Assembly: GCF_000710035.2 (NCBI RefSeq)
Contig: NZ_JMJJ01000010.1
Coordinates: 248,001 to 312,000 of the forward strand
Source: Pantoea ananatis LMG 2665
GTDB lineage: Bacteria; Pseudomonadota; Gammaproteobacteria; Enterobacterales; Enterobacteriaceae
Direction of reading: 5' to 3'
DNA: 64,000 nt
The number at the start of each line of letters is the position of its first letter. The stretch's first letter is position 1. Under the pieces are notes generated by a model that saw only the letters and a program-made list of their open reading frames with translations, searched no databases and was not told the DNA's origin. Positions 30,474 through 41,599 of this stretch are shown piece by piece. A program made the position numbers and the translations under genes.

Positions 30474-30767
30474 CTAGCGTGGCAGAGAAATTTTGCTCTC
30501 TTTAGCGGGGCGATACAGCACCAGCGTTTTGCCAATGACCTGAACGTTGCTGGCACGGGTTTCACGTACGATAGCTTCAACGATCAGCTGCCTGGTTTCA
30601 CGTTCTTCAGAGGCAATTTTCACCTTGATCAATTCGTGATGTTCCAGCGCGTGTTCAATCTCAGCCAGTACACCTTCGGTCAGGCCATTGCCTCCGAGCA
30701 TGACGACTGGCTTGAGCGGATGGGCGAGGCCTTTGAGGTGCTGTTTTTGTTTGGTACTTAGATTCAT
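30474..30767 (-). CDS. yhbY: YhbY, CRM-domain ribosome assembly protein
   Basis: YhbY is a 97-residue stand-alone CRM domain that associates with pre-50S ribosomes in E. coli. The RNA-contacting GxxG-like loop is VMLGGNGLTEGVL, and the IKVKIASEERETRQLI region and basic C-terminus (YRPAKESKISLPR) complete the fold. It is divergent from rlmE, another 50S maturation factor, with 126 bp between the two starts. Confidence 0.97.
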   Translation of the reverse strand: MNLSTKQKQHLKGLAHPLKPVVMLGGNGLTEGVLAEIEHALEHHELIKVKIASEERETRQLIVEAIVRETRASNVQVIGKTLVLYRPAKESKISLPR

Positions 30768-30893
30768 CGTATTATTTACTTACTCGGGGATTGAAAACGG
30801 TTCATTCTACCGCCATCTCGGGTATATCGCCAAATCGACGCAGCCTATCGCGTGCAGATTTATCGCTACGATGACGATTTAGTTGGAAATTTT

Positions 30894-31523
30894 ATGACCG
30901 GTAAAAAGCGTTCAGCCAGCTCCAGCCGCTGGCTACAGGAACACTTTAGCGATAAATACGTGCTCCAGGCACAGAAAAAAGGGTTGCGTTCGCGCGCCTG
31001 GTTTAAACTTGATGAAATCCAACAGGGTGACAAGCTTTTCAAACCCGGGATGACCGTGGTAGATCTGGGTGCTGCACCCGGTGGCTGGTCGCAATATGTG
31101 GTACAGCAAATTGGGTCCAAAGGTCGCGTTATCGCTTGTGATATTCTGCCGATGGATCCTATTGTTGGTGTCGATTTCCTTCAAGGTGATTTTCGTGAAG
31201 AATCGGTGATCAAAGCATTACTTGAACGTGTGGGCGAGCAGAAGGTCCAGGTCGTCATGTCGGATATGGCACCGAATATGAGTGGTACACCTGCCGTAGA
31301 TATTCCCCGGTCGATGTATTTGGTTGAGCTGGCGTTGGATATGTGCCGTGATATTTTGGCTCCCGGCGGCAGTTTTGTTGTGAAAGTGTTCCAGGGAGAT
31401 GGCTTTGATGAATACCTGCGGGAAATTCGCTCCCTGTTTACGAAAGTGAAAATACGTAAGCCTGACGCTTCACGTTCACGTTCACGTGAAGTTTATATTG
31501 TGGCGACTGGGCGCAAACTGTAA
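30894..31523 (+). CDS. rlmE: RlmE (FtsJ/RrmJ), 23S rRNA Um2552 2'-O-methyltransferase
   Basis: RlmE methylates U2552 in the A-loop of assembled 50S subunits and is heat-shock induced in E. coli. The 209 residues match E. coli when the ATG at 30894 is used; the in-frame GTG upstream is unlikely. The SAM-binding motif is [13 protein letters not shown], and the catalytic tetrad residues are in FKLDEI, SDMAPN and VVKVFQGDG. It precedes ftsH by 104 bp, as in E. coli. Confidence 0.97.
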   Translation: MTGKKRSASSSRWLQEHFSDKYVLQAQKKGLRSRAWFKLDEIQQGDKLFKPGMTVVDLGAAPGGWSQYVVQQIGSKGRVIACDILPMDPIVGVDFLQGDFREESVIKALLERVGEQKVQVVMSDMAPNMSGTPAVDIPRSMYLVELALDMCRDILAPGGSFVVKVFQGDGFDEYLREIRSLFTKVKIRKPDASRSRSREVYIVATGRKL

Positions 31524-31627
31524 CCGACGTGATGGATAACCCGGCATTCCTGCTGCGATTCCATGTACGAAGGATCTATAGTACCCTACGCTATCTGTTA
31601 ACACCGTTGTAATATGAGGTTAATCCC

Positions 31628-33568
31628 TTGAGTGACATGGCGAAAAACCTGATTCTCTGGCTAGTCATCGCGGTCGTGCTGATGTCGGTCTTCCAGAGCT
31701 TTGGGCCCAGCGAGTCGAATGGCCGTAGGGTTGATTATTCAACCTTCCTGTCGGAAGTGAACCAGGATCAGGTCCGCGAGGCACGTATTAACGGGCGTGA
31801 AATTAACGTTATCAAAAAAGACAGCAATAAATACACCACTTACATTCCTGTCAATGACCCCAAGTTACTCGATAACCTGTTGACCAAGAACGTCAAAGTG
31901 GTTGGTGAACCACCTGAAGAGCCGAGCCTGCTGGCATCTATCTTCATTTCATGGTTCCCAATGTTACTGCTGATTGGTGTGTGGATTTTCTTCATGCGTC
32001 AAATGCAGGGCGGCGGTGGCAAAGGCGCGATGTCCTTTGGTAAAAGCAAAGCCCGTATGTTGACGGAAGATCAGATTAAAACCACTTTTGCTGACGTTGC
32101 AGGCTGCGACGAAGCGAAAGAGGAAGTCGGTGAGCTGGTTGAATACCTGCGTGAGCCGAGCCGCTTCCAGAAGCTCGGGGGTAAAATTCCGAAAGGCGTG
32201 CTGATGGTTGGCCCGCCGGGTACCGGTAAAACCTTGCTGGCAAAAGCGATTGCCGGCGAAGCGAAAGTGCCTTTCTTTACCATTTCGGGCTCTGACTTTG
32301 TTGAAATGTTCGTCGGTGTCGGTGCATCTCGTGTGCGCGATATGTTTGAACAGGCCAAGAAGGCGGCACCGTGCATTATCTTTATCGATGAAATCGATGC
32401 GGTCGGTCGTCAGCGTGGTGCCGGTTTAGGTGGCGGTCACGATGAACGTGAACAAACCCTGAACCAGATGCTGGTTGAGATGGACGGTTTTGAAGGCAAC
32501 GAAGGCATCATCGTGATTGCCGCAACCAACCGTCCAGACGTGCTTGACCCCGCGTTGCTGCGTCCGGGCCGCTTTGACCGTCAGGTTGTTGTTGGCTTGC
32601 CAGACGTGCGTGGCCGTGAGCAGATCCTGAAAGTGCACATGCGCCGCGTGCCATTAGCAACGGATATTGACGCGGCGATCATCGCGCGCGGTACGCCGGG
32701 CTTCTCAGGTGCCGATCTGGCTAACCTGGTAAACGAAGCCGCGCTGTTTGCTGCCCGCAGCAACAAGCGTGTTGTATCGATGGTGGAATTCGAAAAAGCC
32801 AAAGACAAGATCATGATGGGTGCAGAGCGCCGCTCCATGGTGATGACGGAGGCGCAGAAAGAGTCAACCGCTTATCACGAAGCCGGTCACGCCATTATTG
32901 GTCGCCTGGTGCCGGAACACGATCCGGTGCATAAAGTCACCATTATCCCGCGTGGTCGTGCATTAGGTGTGACCTTCTTCCTGCCTGAAGGCGATGCGAT
33001 TAGCGCCAGCCGTCAGAAACTGGAAAGCCAGATTTCGACCCTGTACGGTGGTCGTCTGGCAGAAGAAATCATCTACGGTGTTGAGCATGTCTCAACCGGC
33101 GCATCAAACGACATCAAAGTGGCGACCAACCTGGCACGTAACATGGTAACCCAGTGGGGCTTCTCTGAAAAACTCGGTCCGTTACTGTATGCAGAAGAAG
33201 ACGGTGAAGTGTTCCTCGGCCGTTCTGTGGCGAAAGCCAAGCATATGTCAGATGAAACCGCGCGTATTATCGATCAGGAAGTTAAACACCTGATTGATAC
33301 GAACTACCAGCGTGCGCGTCAGATTCTGGGTGAAAACATGGACATCCTTCATGCGATGAAAGATGCGCTGATGAAGTATGAAACCATTGATGCACCGCAG
33401 ATTGACGACCTGATGGCTCGCCGTGAAGTGCGTCCGCCTGCGGGCTGGGAAGATCCCGGCACCAGCAGCAATTCTGATAATAATGGCACGCCAAAGGCAC
33501 CGCGTCCGGTCGATGAGCCGCGTACGCCAAATCCAGGCAACACCATGTCAGAACAGTTCGACAAATAA
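31628..33568 (+). CDS. ftsH: FtsH, membrane-anchored AAA+ zinc protease
   Basis: FtsH degrades LpxC, sigma-32, SecY and other substrates; through LpxC it balances LPS against phospholipid. Two membrane helices (about 7-24 and 98-118) flank a periplasmic domain. The AAA+ module has Walker A GPPGTGKT, Walker [12 protein letters not shown] and the second region of homology ([20 protein letters not shown], pore loop FVEMFVGVG). The protease zinc site is HEAGH. With the TTG start, which has GAGG at a suitable distance, it has 646 residues; the ATG at 31637 gives 643 and matches the start used for E. coli. The C-terminal tail is Pro/Asn/Ser-rich. Confidence 0.98.
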   Translation: MSDMAKNLILWLVIAVVLMSVFQSFGPSESNGRRVDYSTFLSEVNQDQVREARINGREINVIKKDSNKYTTYIPVNDPKLLDNLLTKNVKVVGEPPEEPSLLASIFISWFPMLLLIGVWIFFMRQMQGGGGKGAMSFGKSKARMLTEDQIKTTFADVAGCDEAKEEVGELVEYLREPSRFQKLGGKIPKGVLMVGPPGTGKTLLAKAIAGEAKVPFFTISGSDFVEMFVGVGASRVRDMFEQAKKAAPCIIFIDEIDAVGRQRGAGLGGGHDEREQTLNQMLVEMDGFEGNEGIIVIAATNRPDVLDPALLRPGRFDRQVVVGLPDVRGREQILKVHMRRVPLATDIDAAIIARGTPGFSGADLANLVNEAALFAARSNKRVVSMVEFEKAKDKIMMGAERRSMVMTEAQKESTAYHEAGHAIIGRLVPEHDPVHKVTIIPRGRALGVTFFLPEGDAISASRQKLESQISTLYGGRLAEEIIYGVEHVSTGASNDIKVATNLARNMVTQWGFSEKLGPLLYAEEDGEVFLGRSVAKAKHMSDETARIIDQEVKHLIDTNYQRARQILGENMDILHAMKDALMKYETIDAPQIDDLMARREVRPPAGWEDPGTSSNSDNNGTPKAPRPVDEPRTPNPGNTMSEQFDK

Positions 33569-33586
33569 GACTTCACGTCTTTTAAT

Positions 33587-33613
33587 AAAACCCCGGCTGG
33601 TCCGGGGTTTTTT
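33587..33613 (+). terminator. Terminator of ftsH
   Basis: CCCCGG-ctggt-CCGGGG followed by six T. folP begins 36 bp later, so some read-through is likely. Confidence 0.85.
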
Positions 33614-33648
33614 ACATCTATACATTGCGCTACAAGGAGTACATCACC

Positions 33649-34482
33649 ATGAAATTGTTCGCCCGTGATTCCCATCTTGATTTGTCGTTTCCACATGTGA
33701 TGGGCATTCTTAACGTCACGCCGGACTCTTTTTCGGATGGTGGTAAACACAATGCGTTGGTGGATGCACTCACGCATACCAATGAAATGGTGAATGCCGG
33801 CGCAACCATCATCGACGTGGGCGGCGAGTCTACGCGTCCCGGCGCGGATGAGGTCAGCGTTGAGGAAGAACTTGAGCGGGTCATCCCCGTGGTGGCAGCA
33901 ATCGCTCAGCGCTTTGAAGTCTGGATCTCCGTGGATACCTCTAAGGCTGAGGTCATCAGGGAAGCGGCGAGCGTGGGGGCGCACATCATCAATGACGTGC
34001 GCTCTCTGTCTGAACCAGGAGCGCTGGCCGCCGCCGCCGCGACTGGCCTGCCGGTATGCCTGATGCATATGAAGGGCGAGCCGCGCACCATGCAGCAGGC
34101 ACCGGCCTATCAAGATATCTTCAGCGAAGTGGATGCTTACTTCGTTGAGCAACTGGCCCGCTGCGAGGCGGCCGGAATAAAAAAAGAGAATCTGCTGCTC
34201 GACCCGGGCTTCGGTTTCGGTAAGAATCTCAGCCACAATTATGAACTGTTGGCTCGACTCGGCGAATTTCACCATTTTGGTCTGCCCCTGCTGGTTGGCA
34301 TGTCACGAAAATCAATGATTGGTCAGCTTCTGAATGTCGGGCCTGGCCAGCGTCTGACCGGCAGCCTGGCCTGCGCGGTGATCGCCGCCATGCAGGGAGC
34401 ACACATTATTCGCGTTCATGATGTAAAAGAAACGGTCGAGGCGATGCGGGTGGTCGAGGCGACACAAAGAGCTAAAGGATGA
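33649..34482 (+). CDS. folP: FolP, dihydropteroate synthase
   Basis: FolP condenses p-aminobenzoate with 7,8-dihydropterin pyrophosphate; it is the sulfonamide target. The start at 33649 follows AAGGAG and yields 277 residues. Signature 1 is MGILNVTPDSFSDGG and signature 2 is GATIIDVGGESTRPGA; the active-site GFGFGKN and the SRKS motif (VGMSRKSMIGQL) are intact. It runs into glmM with a 6-bp gap. The upstream frame extension of 8 codons includes the ribosome site and is rejected. Confidence 0.98.
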   Translation: MKLFARDSHLDLSFPHVMGILNVTPDSFSDGGKHNALVDALTHTNEMVNAGATIIDVGGESTRPGADEVSVEEELERVIPVVAAIAQRFEVWISVDTSKAEVIREAASVGAHIINDVRSLSEPGALAAAAATGLPVCLMHMKGEPRTMQQAPAYQDIFSEVDAYFVEQLARCEAAGIKKENLLLDPGFGFGKNLSHNYELLARLGEFHHFGLPLLVGMSRKSMIGQLLNVGPGQRLTGSLACAVIAAMQGAHIIRVHDVKETVEAMRVVEATQRAKG

Positions 34483-34488
34483 CAGAGC

Positions 34489-35823
34489 ATGAGTAATCGT
34501 AAATATTTTGGTACAGATGGCATTCGCGGCAAAGTGGGAGAGTCTCCGATTACCCCGGATTTTGTTTTAAAACTCGGCTGGGCTGCGGGCAAAGTGCTGG
34601 CGCGCCACGGTTCAAAAAAAATCATTATCGGCAAAGACACTCGCATTTCGGGCTATATGCTGGAATCTGCACTGGAGGCAGGACTGGCCGCCGCAGGGCT
34701 GTCAGCGGCATTTACCGGCCCAATGCCGACGCCTGCTATTGCCTATCTGACCCGCACGTTTCGCGCTGAGGCCGGTATTGTTATCTCCGCCTCCCATAAC
34801 CCGTTTGACGACAACGGCATTAAGTTCTTCTCAGCCGAAGGCACCAAGCTACCTGACGAAGTAGAAGAAGCGATTGAACTGGAAATGGAAAAGCCGCTGA
34901 CCTGTGTGGAATCATCCCTGTTGGGTCGCGCCAGCCGAATTGTGGATGCCGCCGGACGTTACATTGAGTTCTGTAAGGGCACCTTCCCCAGTGAGCTGAG
35001 CCTGAGTGGCCTGAAAATTGTGGTGGACTGTGCTAACGGTGCCACCTACCACATCGCGCCGAATGTCCTGCGTGAGTTGGGCGCAACGGTGATTGCCGTT
35101 GGTGTACAGCCTGATGGCATGAACATCAACAAAGAGTGCGGTGCGACCGATCTGAAAATGCTGCAGCAGCGCGTTCTGGCCGAGAAGGCGGACATCGGCC
35201 TGGCCTATGATGGCGATGGCGATCGCATCATGATGGTGGACCACTTGGGCGAGAAGGTCGATGGCGATCAGATTCTGTATATCATCGCCCGTGAAGGCCT
35301 GCGCCAGGGGCAACTGCGCGGCGGCGTTGTCGGCACGCTGATGAGTAATATGGGGCTGGAGCTGGCGCTGAAGCAGTTAGGCATTCCTTTTGTGCGGGCC
35401 AAAGTGGGTGACCGCTATGTGCTCGAAAAATTACAGGAAAAAGGCTGGCGGCTCGGCGCTGAAAACTCAGGCCACGTGATTCTGCTGGATAAAATCGCTA
35501 CCGGTGATGGGATCGTAGCAAGTTTGCAAGTGCTTACTGCGATGGTGCGCAATCACATGAGCCTGCATGACCTGTGCACTGGGATGAAGATGCTGCCTCA
35601 GGTGCTGGTCAACGTGCGCTTTACGGGTGAACACGATCCTCTGGAAAGCGAAACGGTGAAAACCGTGGCGCAGGACGTGGAGAAAACCCTTGCCGGCCGT
35701 GGGCGCGTGTTGCTGCGTAAATCCGGTACGGAGCCGTTAATCCGCGTGATGGTAGAAGGCGAGGATGCAGCCCAGGTGACGGCGCTGGCTAACCAGATTG
35801 CGGATGCGGTGAAAGCGGTCTGA
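34489..35823 (+). CDS. glmM: GlmM, phosphoglucosamine mutase
   Basis: GlmM converts glucosamine-6-phosphate to glucosamine-1-phosphate for UDP-GlcNAc. The 444 residues (E. coli 445) carry the phosphorylated Ser102 in [12 protein letters not shown], the metal-binding DGDGDR loop ([10 protein letters not shown]), the sugar-binding GAENSGH and the phosphate-binding [12 protein letters not shown]. It feeds MurA, also in this window, and lies downstream of the GlmZ/GlmY pathway controlled by RapZ. It is co-directional with folP. Confidence 0.98.
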   Translation: MSNRKYFGTDGIRGKVGESPITPDFVLKLGWAAGKVLARHGSKKIIIGKDTRISGYMLESALEAGLAAAGLSAAFTGPMPTPAIAYLTRTFRAEAGIVISASHNPFDDNGIKFFSAEGTKLPDEVEEAIELEMEKPLTCVESSLLGRASRIVDAAGRYIEFCKGTFPSELSLSGLKIVVDCANGATYHIAPNVLRELGATVIAVGVQPDGMNINKECGATDLKMLQQRVLAEKADIGLAYDGDGDRIMMVDHLGEKVDGDQILYIIAREGLRQGQLRGGVVGTLMSNMGLELALKQLGIPFVRAKVGDRYVLEKLQEKGWRLGAENSGHVILLDKIATGDGIVASLQVLTAMVRNHMSLHDLCTGMKMLPQVLVNVRFTGEHDPLESETVKTVAQDVEKTLAGRGRVLLRKSGTEPLIRVMVEGEDAAQVTALANQIADAVKAV

Positions 35824-35831
35824 CGCAGGTG

Positions 35832-35887
35832 ACAGGCCGGGACAGCGTGCTGTTCCTGCCTGTAAAATCATCGCGCTGGCGCTTTTT
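35832..35887 (+). terminator. Stem-loop region after glmM
   Basis: A long imperfect stem, ACAGGCCGGGACAGC (35832-35846) against GCTGTTCCTGCCTGT (35849-35863), is followed by a small GCGC repeat and six T at 35882-35887. It probably ends or attenuates glmM transcription before secG. The 13-bp stem is much stronger than needed for termination and may also protect the 3' end. Confidence 0.6.
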
Positions 35888-36041
35888 TCTGCAATCAGCC
35901 TGCCACAGCTAAATTGCACTTGCAGAGGTATGCGCCATTGGTTAGTATTCACACCCGCTTCTGATGGGTGATGAACATACTCCCCGTCATATTGGTTGAA
36001 GCTTTAACTGTGCGGATTACGCGCAAGGAAACAGGTTGATT

Positions 36042-36377
36042 ATGTACGAAGCTCTGTTAGTTGTTTTCCTTATTGTAGCGATTGGCCTCGTGGGTCTTAT
36101 TATGCTGCAGCAAGGCAAAGGCGCTGATATGGGAGCATCATTTGGTGCAGGCGCGTCTGGCACGCTGTTTGGTTCGAACGGGTCGGGTAACTTTATGACT
36201 CGCATGACCGCAGTGTTGGCTACGCTGTTTTTCGTGATCAGCCTGATTCTGGGTAACCTGAACAGTAACAAGACGTCCAAAGGAAGCGAATGGGAAAACC
36301 TCACTGCGCCAGCTCAGTCTCAACAGCAGACTCAGCCAGCTAAACCGGCTACGCCGGGCAATGATATCCCGCACTAA
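36042..36377 (+). CDS. secG: SecG, SecYEG translocon subunit
   Basis: SecG assists SecA-driven protein export. The 111 residues have two membrane helices (LLVVFLIVAIGLVGLIML and MTAVLATLFFVISLILGNL) around the conserved GKGADMGASFGAGAS loop. The C-terminal tail is rich in Gln and Pro. MYEALLVVF matches E. coli exactly; the in-frame TTG 6 bp upstream is unlikely. It is followed by the tRNA-Leu gene after 56 bp. Confidence 0.97.
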   Translation: MYEALLVVFLIVAIGLVGLIMLQQGKGADMGASFGAGASGTLFGSNGSGNFMTRMTAVLATLFFVISLILGNLNSNKTSKGSEWENLTAPAQSQQQTQPAKPATPGNDIPH

Positions 36378-36433
36378 TAGCAGCAATATAGCGTCAGGAA
36401 AAAGCGGCAGAACAGCGTCGCAGTCAGTGCAGT

Positions 36434-36520
36434 ACCGAGGTGGTGAAATTGGTAGACACGCTACCTTGAGGTGGTAGTGCTCGAAAGGGCTTACGGGTTC
36501 AAGTCCCGTCCTCGGTACCA
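36434..36520 (+). tRNA. leuU: tRNA-Leu (anticodon GAG)
   Basis: The 87-nt gene folds as a class II tRNA. The acceptor stem is ACCGAGG/CCTCGGT, the anticodon loop is TTGAGGT with GAG, and a long variable arm lies before the T-arm GGGTTCAAGTCCC. CCA is encoded. It differs from E. coli leuU in few positions, among them A1-U72 in place of G1-U72. Confidence 0.97.
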
Positions 36521-36534
36521 AATCTTAGTATTAC

Positions 36535-36563
36535 TTGCATTTTATGCATGTTCGGCGTAATAT
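36535..36563 (+). promoter_or_regulatory. Sigma-70 promoter of the initiator tRNA operon
   Basis: TTGCAT (36535-36540) and TAATAT (36558-36563) are 17 bp apart. The following TCGCC is a GC-rich discriminator as in stringently controlled promoters. It lies between the two tRNA genes and would drive the initiator tRNA gene with rimP-nusA-infB. Confidence 0.65.
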
Positions 36564-36579
36564 TCGCCACGTTTTCGGA

Positions 36580-36656
<77 letters not shown>

Positions 36657-36780
36657 CTTTCCCTTAGAGTTCTTTTTCAAATATACTGTGTGCATCGACG
36701 GGCGCATAAGCAGCGAATTTTGAAAAAAATTCTTTTGGATGGGCGTCCGGGCCGCAGTGCGGCATACAGGGTCCAGTGAT

Positions 36781-36808
36781 AAAAAGCCCCGAATATTCGG
36801 GGTTTTTT
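36781..36808 (+). terminator. Terminator between metY and rimP
   Basis: The 16-bp perfect palindrome CCCCGAATATTCGGGG preceded by an A-run and followed by six T. In E. coli a comparable terminator lies in the metY-rimP interval; it would uncouple the tRNA from the downstream mRNA. Confidence 0.85.
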
Positions 36809-36867
36809 GTTATTAGCGAATCGTAATACTGGGCTATAGGCCCTTTTTTTATGTCTTGGGGGTGGGC

Positions 36868-37320
36868 TTGTCCACATTAGAGCAAAAATTGACAGAGTTG
36901 GTATCTGCTCCGGTAGAAGCGCTCGGCTACGAACTGGTCGGAATTGAATTCGTTCGTGGTCGCACATCAACCCTGCGCATCTATATTGATAGTGAAGATG
37001 GCATCAATGTTGACGATTGCGCGGACGTCAGCCACCAGGTGAGTGCGGTGATGGATGTGGAAGATCCCATCACGGTGCCTTACCACCTTGAAGTGTCCTC
37101 ACCGGGGCTCGATCGTCCTCTGTTCACTGCAGAACATTATGCACGCTTTACCGGCGATGAGGTGAGCCTGGTGCTGCGTATGGCCGTTCAAAACCGCCGT
37201 AAATGGCAGGGAATCATCAAGTCTGTTGAGGGCGAGATGATAACGGTAAACGTTGAGGGTAACGACGAGGTGTTCGCGCTGAGTAATATTCAGAAAGCGA
37301 ACCTGGTCCCCCACTTTTAA
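36868..37320 (+). CDS. rimP: RimP, 30S maturation factor
   Basis: RimP assists maturation of the 30S head. The TTG at 36868 preceded by a G-rich ribosome site (GGGGGTGGGC) gives the 150 residues of E. coli RimP (STLEQKL); a GTG 6 bp and a TTG 12 bp upstream are also in frame. Conserved stretches are [29 protein letters not shown] and [11 protein letters not shown]. It precedes nusA by 24 bp. Confidence 0.96.
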   Translation: MSTLEQKLTELVSAPVEALGYELVGIEFVRGRTSTLRIYIDSEDGINVDDCADVSHQVSAVMDVEDPITVPYHLEVSSPGLDRPLFTAEHYARFTGDEVSLVLRMAVQNRRKWQGIIKSVEGEMITVNVEGNDEVFALSNIQKANLVPHF

Positions 37321-37344
37321 AAGTCCGGATTGAGGCTAACCAGG

Positions 37345-38832
37345 ATGAACAAAGAGATCTTAGCTGTTGTAGAAGCCGTTTCTAACGAAAAAGCCCTGCC
37401 GCGTGAGAAAATCTTCGAAGCGCTGGAGAGCGCGCTGGCGACTGCGACCAAGAAAAAGTACGAGCAGGAAATTGACGTACGCGTCAGCATCGACCGTAAG
37501 AGCGGCGATTTCGACACGTTCCGTCGTTGGGAAATCGTAGAGCAGGTTACGCAGCCTACGCGCGAAATTACGCTGGATGCAGCGCGCTACGAAGACGAGT
37601 CTCTCAATCTGGGCGAATATGTAGAAGACCAGATTGAATCTGTTACGTTTGACCGTATCACGACGCAGACGGCGAAACAGGTTATCGTACAAAAAGTGCG
37701 CGAAGCCGAACGTGCGATGGTGGTGGATCAGTTCCGCGAGCAGGAAGGCGAAATCATCACCGGTGTGGTGAAAAAAGTTAACCGCGACAACATCTCGCTG
37801 GACCTGGGCAACAATGCTGAAGCCGTGATCCTGCGTGAAGACATGCTGCCACGTGAAAACTTCCGCCCGGGCGACCGTATCCGCGGCGTTTTGTATGCCG
37901 TGCGTCCTGAAGCACGCGGCGCGCAGCTGTTTGTGACGCGTTCTAAACCTGAAATGCTGATCGAACTGTTCCGCATTGAGGTGCCAGAAATTGGCGAAGA
38001 AGTCCTTGAAATTAAAGCCGCTGCCCGCGATCCGGGTTCGCGTGCCAAAATTGCAGTAAAAACCAATGACAAACGTATCGATCCCGTTGGTGCCTGTGTG
38101 GGTATGCGCGGTGCGCGTGTTCAGGCAGTGTCTAGTGAGCTGGGCGGCGAGCGAATCGATATCGTGCTGTGGGACGACAACCCGGCACAGTTTGTGATTA
38201 ACGCCATGGCTCCGGCCGATGTGGCGTCAATCGTGGTTGATGAAGATAACCACACGATGGATATCGCTGTTGAGGCTGGCAATCTGGCCCAGGCGATCGG
38301 CCGTAATGGCCAAAACGTGCGTCTGGCTTCACAGCTGAGTGGCTGGGAGCTGAACGTGATGACCGTCGATGATCTGCAGGCCAAGCATCAGGCTGAAGCA
38401 CATGCGGCGATCGATATGTTCACTAAACATCTCGACATCGACGAAGAGTTCGCCACCATTCTGGTGGAAGAGGGCTTCTCAACGTTGGAAGAAATGGCCT
38501 ATGTGCCAATCAACGAGCTGTTGGAAATTGACGGCCTCGACGAAGAGACCATTGAAGCCCTGCGTGAACGAGCAAAAAATGCGTTAACCACCCTGGCACT
38601 GGCAAAAGAAGAGAGCCTGGGTAATCAGGAACCTGCAGAAGACCTCCTGAATCTCGAAGGTCTGGATCGTGCACTGGCTTTCCGTCTGGCATCGAAAGGC
38701 GTTTGCACGCTGGAAGATCTCGCCGAGCAAGGTGTTGACGACCTGACGGATATTGAAGGGCTGACTGATGAGCAAGCTGGCGCGCTAATTATGGCCGCAC
38801 GCAATATCTGCTGGTTCGGCGATGACGCGTAA
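37345..38832 (+). CDS. nusA: NusA, transcription elongation/termination factor
   Basis: NusA binds RNA polymerase at the exit channel and modulates pausing, termination and antitermination. The start at 37345 gives 495 residues as in E. coli. Domains in order: N-terminal polymerase-binding domain (1-about 135), S1 ([15 protein letters not shown]), two KH domains ([32 protein letters not shown]) and two acidic repeats ([28 protein letters not shown]) that bind the alpha-CTD. It is autoregulated with infB in E. coli. Confidence 0.98.
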   Translation: MNKEILAVVEAVSNEKALPREKIFEALESALATATKKKYEQEIDVRVSIDRKSGDFDTFRRWEIVEQVTQPTREITLDAARYEDESLNLGEYVEDQIESVTFDRITTQTAKQVIVQKVREAERAMVVDQFREQEGEIITGVVKKVNRDNISLDLGNNAEAVILREDMLPRENFRPGDRIRGVLYAVRPEARGAQLFVTRSKPEMLIELFRIEVPEIGEEVLEIKAAARDPGSRAKIAVKTNDKRIDPVGACVGMRGARVQAVSSELGGERIDIVLWDDNPAQFVINAMAPADVASIVVDEDNHTMDIAVEAGNLAQAIGRNGQNVRLASQLSGWELNVMTVDDLQAKHQAEAHAAIDMFTKHLDIDEEFATILVEEGFSTLEEMAYVPINELLEIDGLDEETIEALRERAKNALTTLALAKEESLGNQEPAEDLLNLEGLDRALAFRLASKGVCTLEDLAEQGVDDLTDIEGLTDEQAGALIMAARNICWFGDDA

Positions 38833-38849
38833 TAACAGGAAGGAACAGC

Positions 38850-41534
38850 ATGACAGATGTAACCGTAAAATCGCTGGCAGCAGAAATTCAGACTTCGGTC
38901 GATCGCCTGGTACAGCAGTTTGCTGATGCGGGGATCCCAAAGTCTGAAAATGATGCGGTGACCCAGCACGAGAAAGAAACCTTACTGTCTCACCTGAAGC
39001 ATGGTCAGGCCGGTTCAGGCAAACTGACATTGCAGCGCAAAACGCGTAGCACCTTGAATATTCCTGGCACCGGGGGTAAAAGTAAGTCGGTGCAAATCGA
39101 AGTCCGCAAAAAGCGTACGTACGTGAAAGGTGATGCAGAGTCTGAGCAAGCTCAGGCAGAAGCGGAAGCTGAGGCACAGCGTGAAGCGGAAGAGCAGGCG
39201 CAACGCGAGGCCGCTGAACAAGCGCGTCGTGAAGCGGAACAGAAAGCGCAACGTGAAGCCGAAGAGAAAGCCAGGCGCGAAGCCGCTGAAAAGGCCAAGC
39301 GTGCAGCAGCGGAAAATGAGAAAGTGACTAATCAACCTACCGACGAAGTGACCAAGGCCGCGCAGTCCGATAAAGCACGTCGTGAAGCGGAAGCCGCCGA
39401 ACTGAAGCGTAAAGCGGAAGAAGAAGCGCGCCGTAAGCTGGAAGAGGCTGCCCGCCTCGCTGCGGAAGAAGCCCGCCGTTTAGCCGTAGAAAAAGCGGCT
39501 GAATGGGAAAAGCCTGAAGAAGAGGATAAGGGCGACTATCACGTCACCACCTCTACGCATGCCCGCCAGGCCGAAGACGAGAACGATCGTCAGGTTGAAG
39601 CAGGCCGTGCCCGTACCCGCAGTGCGAAAGCTGCCCGTCCGGTGAAAAAAGGCAACAAGCATTCAGAAGCCAAAACTGACCGCGAAGAAGCGCGTGCGCA
39701 GGTTCGTGGCGGTAAAGGCGGTAAACATCGCAAACCAAGCGCACTGCAGCAGGGCTTTAACAAGCCAGCGCAGGCGGTTAACCGTGATGTCATCATTGGC
39801 GAAACCATTACCGTTGCCGAACTGGCTAACAAAATGGCCGTCAAAGGTTCACTGGTCATTAAAGCGATGATGAAAATGGGCGCCATGGCGACCATCAATC
39901 AGGTCATCGACCAGGAAACCGCACAGCTGGTTGCCGAAGAAATGGGCCACAAAGTGACCCTTCGTCGTGAGAACGAGCTGGAAGAAGCGGTAATGGACGA
40001 TCGTGATACCGATGCCGCACAGGAATCCCGTGCGCCGGTCGTGACCATCATGGGCCACGTTGACCACGGTAAAACCTCCCTGCTGGACTATATCCGCTCA
40101 ACCAAAATCGCCTCTGGCGAAGCGGGCGGTATTACGCAGCACATCGGTGCGTATCACGTAGAAACTGAAAACGGCATGGTAACCTTCCTGGATACCCCGG
40201 GCCACGCCGCGTTTACCGCGATGCGTGCACGTGGTGCGCAGGCAACGGATATCGTTATCCTGGTCGTCGCGGCGGATGATGGCGTGATGCCACAGACCGT
40301 TGAAGCTATCCAGCACGCCAAAGCGGCGAAAGTGCCGGTAGTGGTTGCGGTGAACAAGTGCGATAAGCCAGAAGCCGATCCGGATCGTGTTAAAAACGAG
40401 CTGACGCAGTACGGGATCATCCCGGAAGAGTGGGGCGGCGAAAACATGTTCGTTAACGTCTCTGCGAAAGCGGGTACCGGTATCGATGACCTGTTAAATG
40501 CTATCCTGCTGCAGGCTGAAGTTCTTGAGCTGACCGCTATCCGTGAAGGTATGGCGAGCGGCGTGGTGATTGAATCGTTCCTCGACAAAGGTCGTGGTCC
40601 GGTTGCCACAGTGCTGGTACGCGAAGGTACGCTGAACAAGGGCGACATCGTTCTGTGCGGCTTCGAATACGGCCGTGTCCGTGCGATGCGTGACGAGCTG
40701 GGCCGCGAAGTGATGGAAGCGGGTCCTTCAATCCCGGTTGAGATCCTCGGCCTGTCCGGTGTACCGGCAGCGGGTGATGAAGCGACCGTGGTTCGTGACG
40801 AGAAGAAAGCGCGTGAAGTGGCACTGTATCGTCAGGGCAAATTCCGCGAAGTGAAACTGGCGCGTCAGCAGAAATCTAAGCTGGAAAACATGTTTGCGAA
40901 CATGACCGAAGGCGAAGTGTCCGAACTGAACATCGTGCTCAAAGCTGACGTACAGGGTTCTGTGGAAGCGATCTCCGACTCCTTGCTGAAACTCTCCACC
41001 GACGAAGTGAAGGTGAAGATTGTCGGTTCAGGCGTAGGTGGGATCACCGAAACCGACGCCACGCTGGCAGCGGCATCCAACGCTATCCTGCTGGGCTTCA
41101 ACGTTCGTGCTGACGCGTCCGCGCGCCGCGTGATCGATGCTGAAAGCCTGGATCTGCGTTACTACTCCGTCATCTATAACCTGATTGACGAAGTGAAAGC
41201 CGCGATGAGCGGTATGCTGGCTCCAGAGTACAAACAGCAGATTATCGGTCTGGCTGAAGTGCGTGACGTGTTCAAATCACCGAAATTTGGTGCAGTGGCA
41301 GGTTGTATGGTGACGGAAGGCAATATCAAACGTCACAACCCAATCCGCGTACTGCGCGATAACGTGGTGATCTACGAAGGCGAACTGGAATCACTGCGTC
41401 GCTTTAAAGATGACGTGAACGAAGTGCGTAACGGCATGGAGTGCGGTATCGGCGTGAAGAACTATAATGACGTTCGTGTCGGCGATATGATCGAAGTCTT
41501 CGAAGTGATTGAAGTTAAACGCACTATCGCTTAA
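38850..41534 (+). CDS. infB: IF2, translation initiation factor
   Basis: IF2 places initiator tRNA on the 30S subunit and promotes 50S joining. The 894 residues (E. coli 890) begin with the IF2N fold, then a long charged region (about 95-300) of Ala/Glu/Arg/Lys repeats ([20 protein letters not shown] type), predicted helical. The GTPase domain has G1 [10 protein letters not shown]3 DTPGHAAF and G4 NKCDKP; the C2 domain contacts fMet. Shorter forms from internal starts, known in E. coli, are possible but not decided here. A hairpin (GGGAGGCC/GGCCTCCC, 41560-41578) separates it from rbfA. Confidence 0.98.
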   Translation: MTDVTVKSLAAEIQTSVDRLVQQFADAGIPKSENDAVTQHEKETLLSHLKHGQAGSGKLTLQRKTRSTLNIPGTGGKSKSVQIEVRKKRTYVKGDAESEQAQAEAEAEAQREAEEQAQREAAEQARREAEQKAQREAEEKARREAAEKAKRAAAENEKVTNQPTDEVTKAAQSDKARREAEAAELKRKAEEEARRKLEEAARLAAEEARRLAVEKAAEWEKPEEEDKGDYHVTTSTHARQAEDENDRQVEAGRARTRSAKAARPVKKGNKHSEAKTDREEARAQVRGGKGGKHRKPSALQQGFNKPAQAVNRDVIIGETITVAELANKMAVKGSLVIKAMMKMGAMATINQVIDQETAQLVAEEMGHKVTLRRENELEEAVMDDRDTDAAQESRAPVVTIMGHVDHGKTSLLDYIRSTKIASGEAGGITQHIGAYHVETENGMVTFLDTPGHAAFTAMRARGAQATDIVILVVAADDGVMPQTVEAIQHAKAAKVPVVVAVNKCDKPEADPDRVKNELTQYGIIPEEWGGENMFVNVSAKAGTGIDDLLNAILLQAEVLELTAIREGMASGVVIESFLDKGRGPVATVLVREGTLNKGDIVLCGFEYGRVRAMRDELGREVMEAGPSIPVEILGLSGVPAAGDEATVVRDEKKAREVALYRQGKFREVKLARQQKSKLENMFANMTEGEVSELNIVLKADVQGSVEAISDSLLKLSTDEVKVKIVGSGVGGITETDATLAAASNAILLGFNVRADASARRVIDAESLDLRYYSVIYNLIDEVKAAMSGMLAPEYKQQIIGLAEVRDVFKSPKFGAVAGCMVTEGNIKRHNPIRVLRDNVVIYEGELESLRRFKDDVNEVRNGMECGIGVKNYNDVRVGDMIEVFEVIEVKRTIA

Positions 41535-41599
41535 GTCTTAGCGTTAATGATGCAATTTGGGAGGCCGCTGGCCTCCCGAATTATTTGGGAGAAATAAAA

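Noticed and set aside
33349-34275. 308-codon minus-strand frame opposite ftsH and folP
   Set aside because: Entirely antisense to two recognised genes, no ribosome site and no recognisable motif.
36856-36867. Upstream TTG/GTG starts for rimP
   Set aside because: They would fall within the G-rich ribosome site; the TTG at 36868 gives the family length.
38850-39800. Repetitive charged segment at the start of infB as a separate repeat element
   Set aside because: It is the variable helical linker normal for enterobacterial IF2 and stays in frame.
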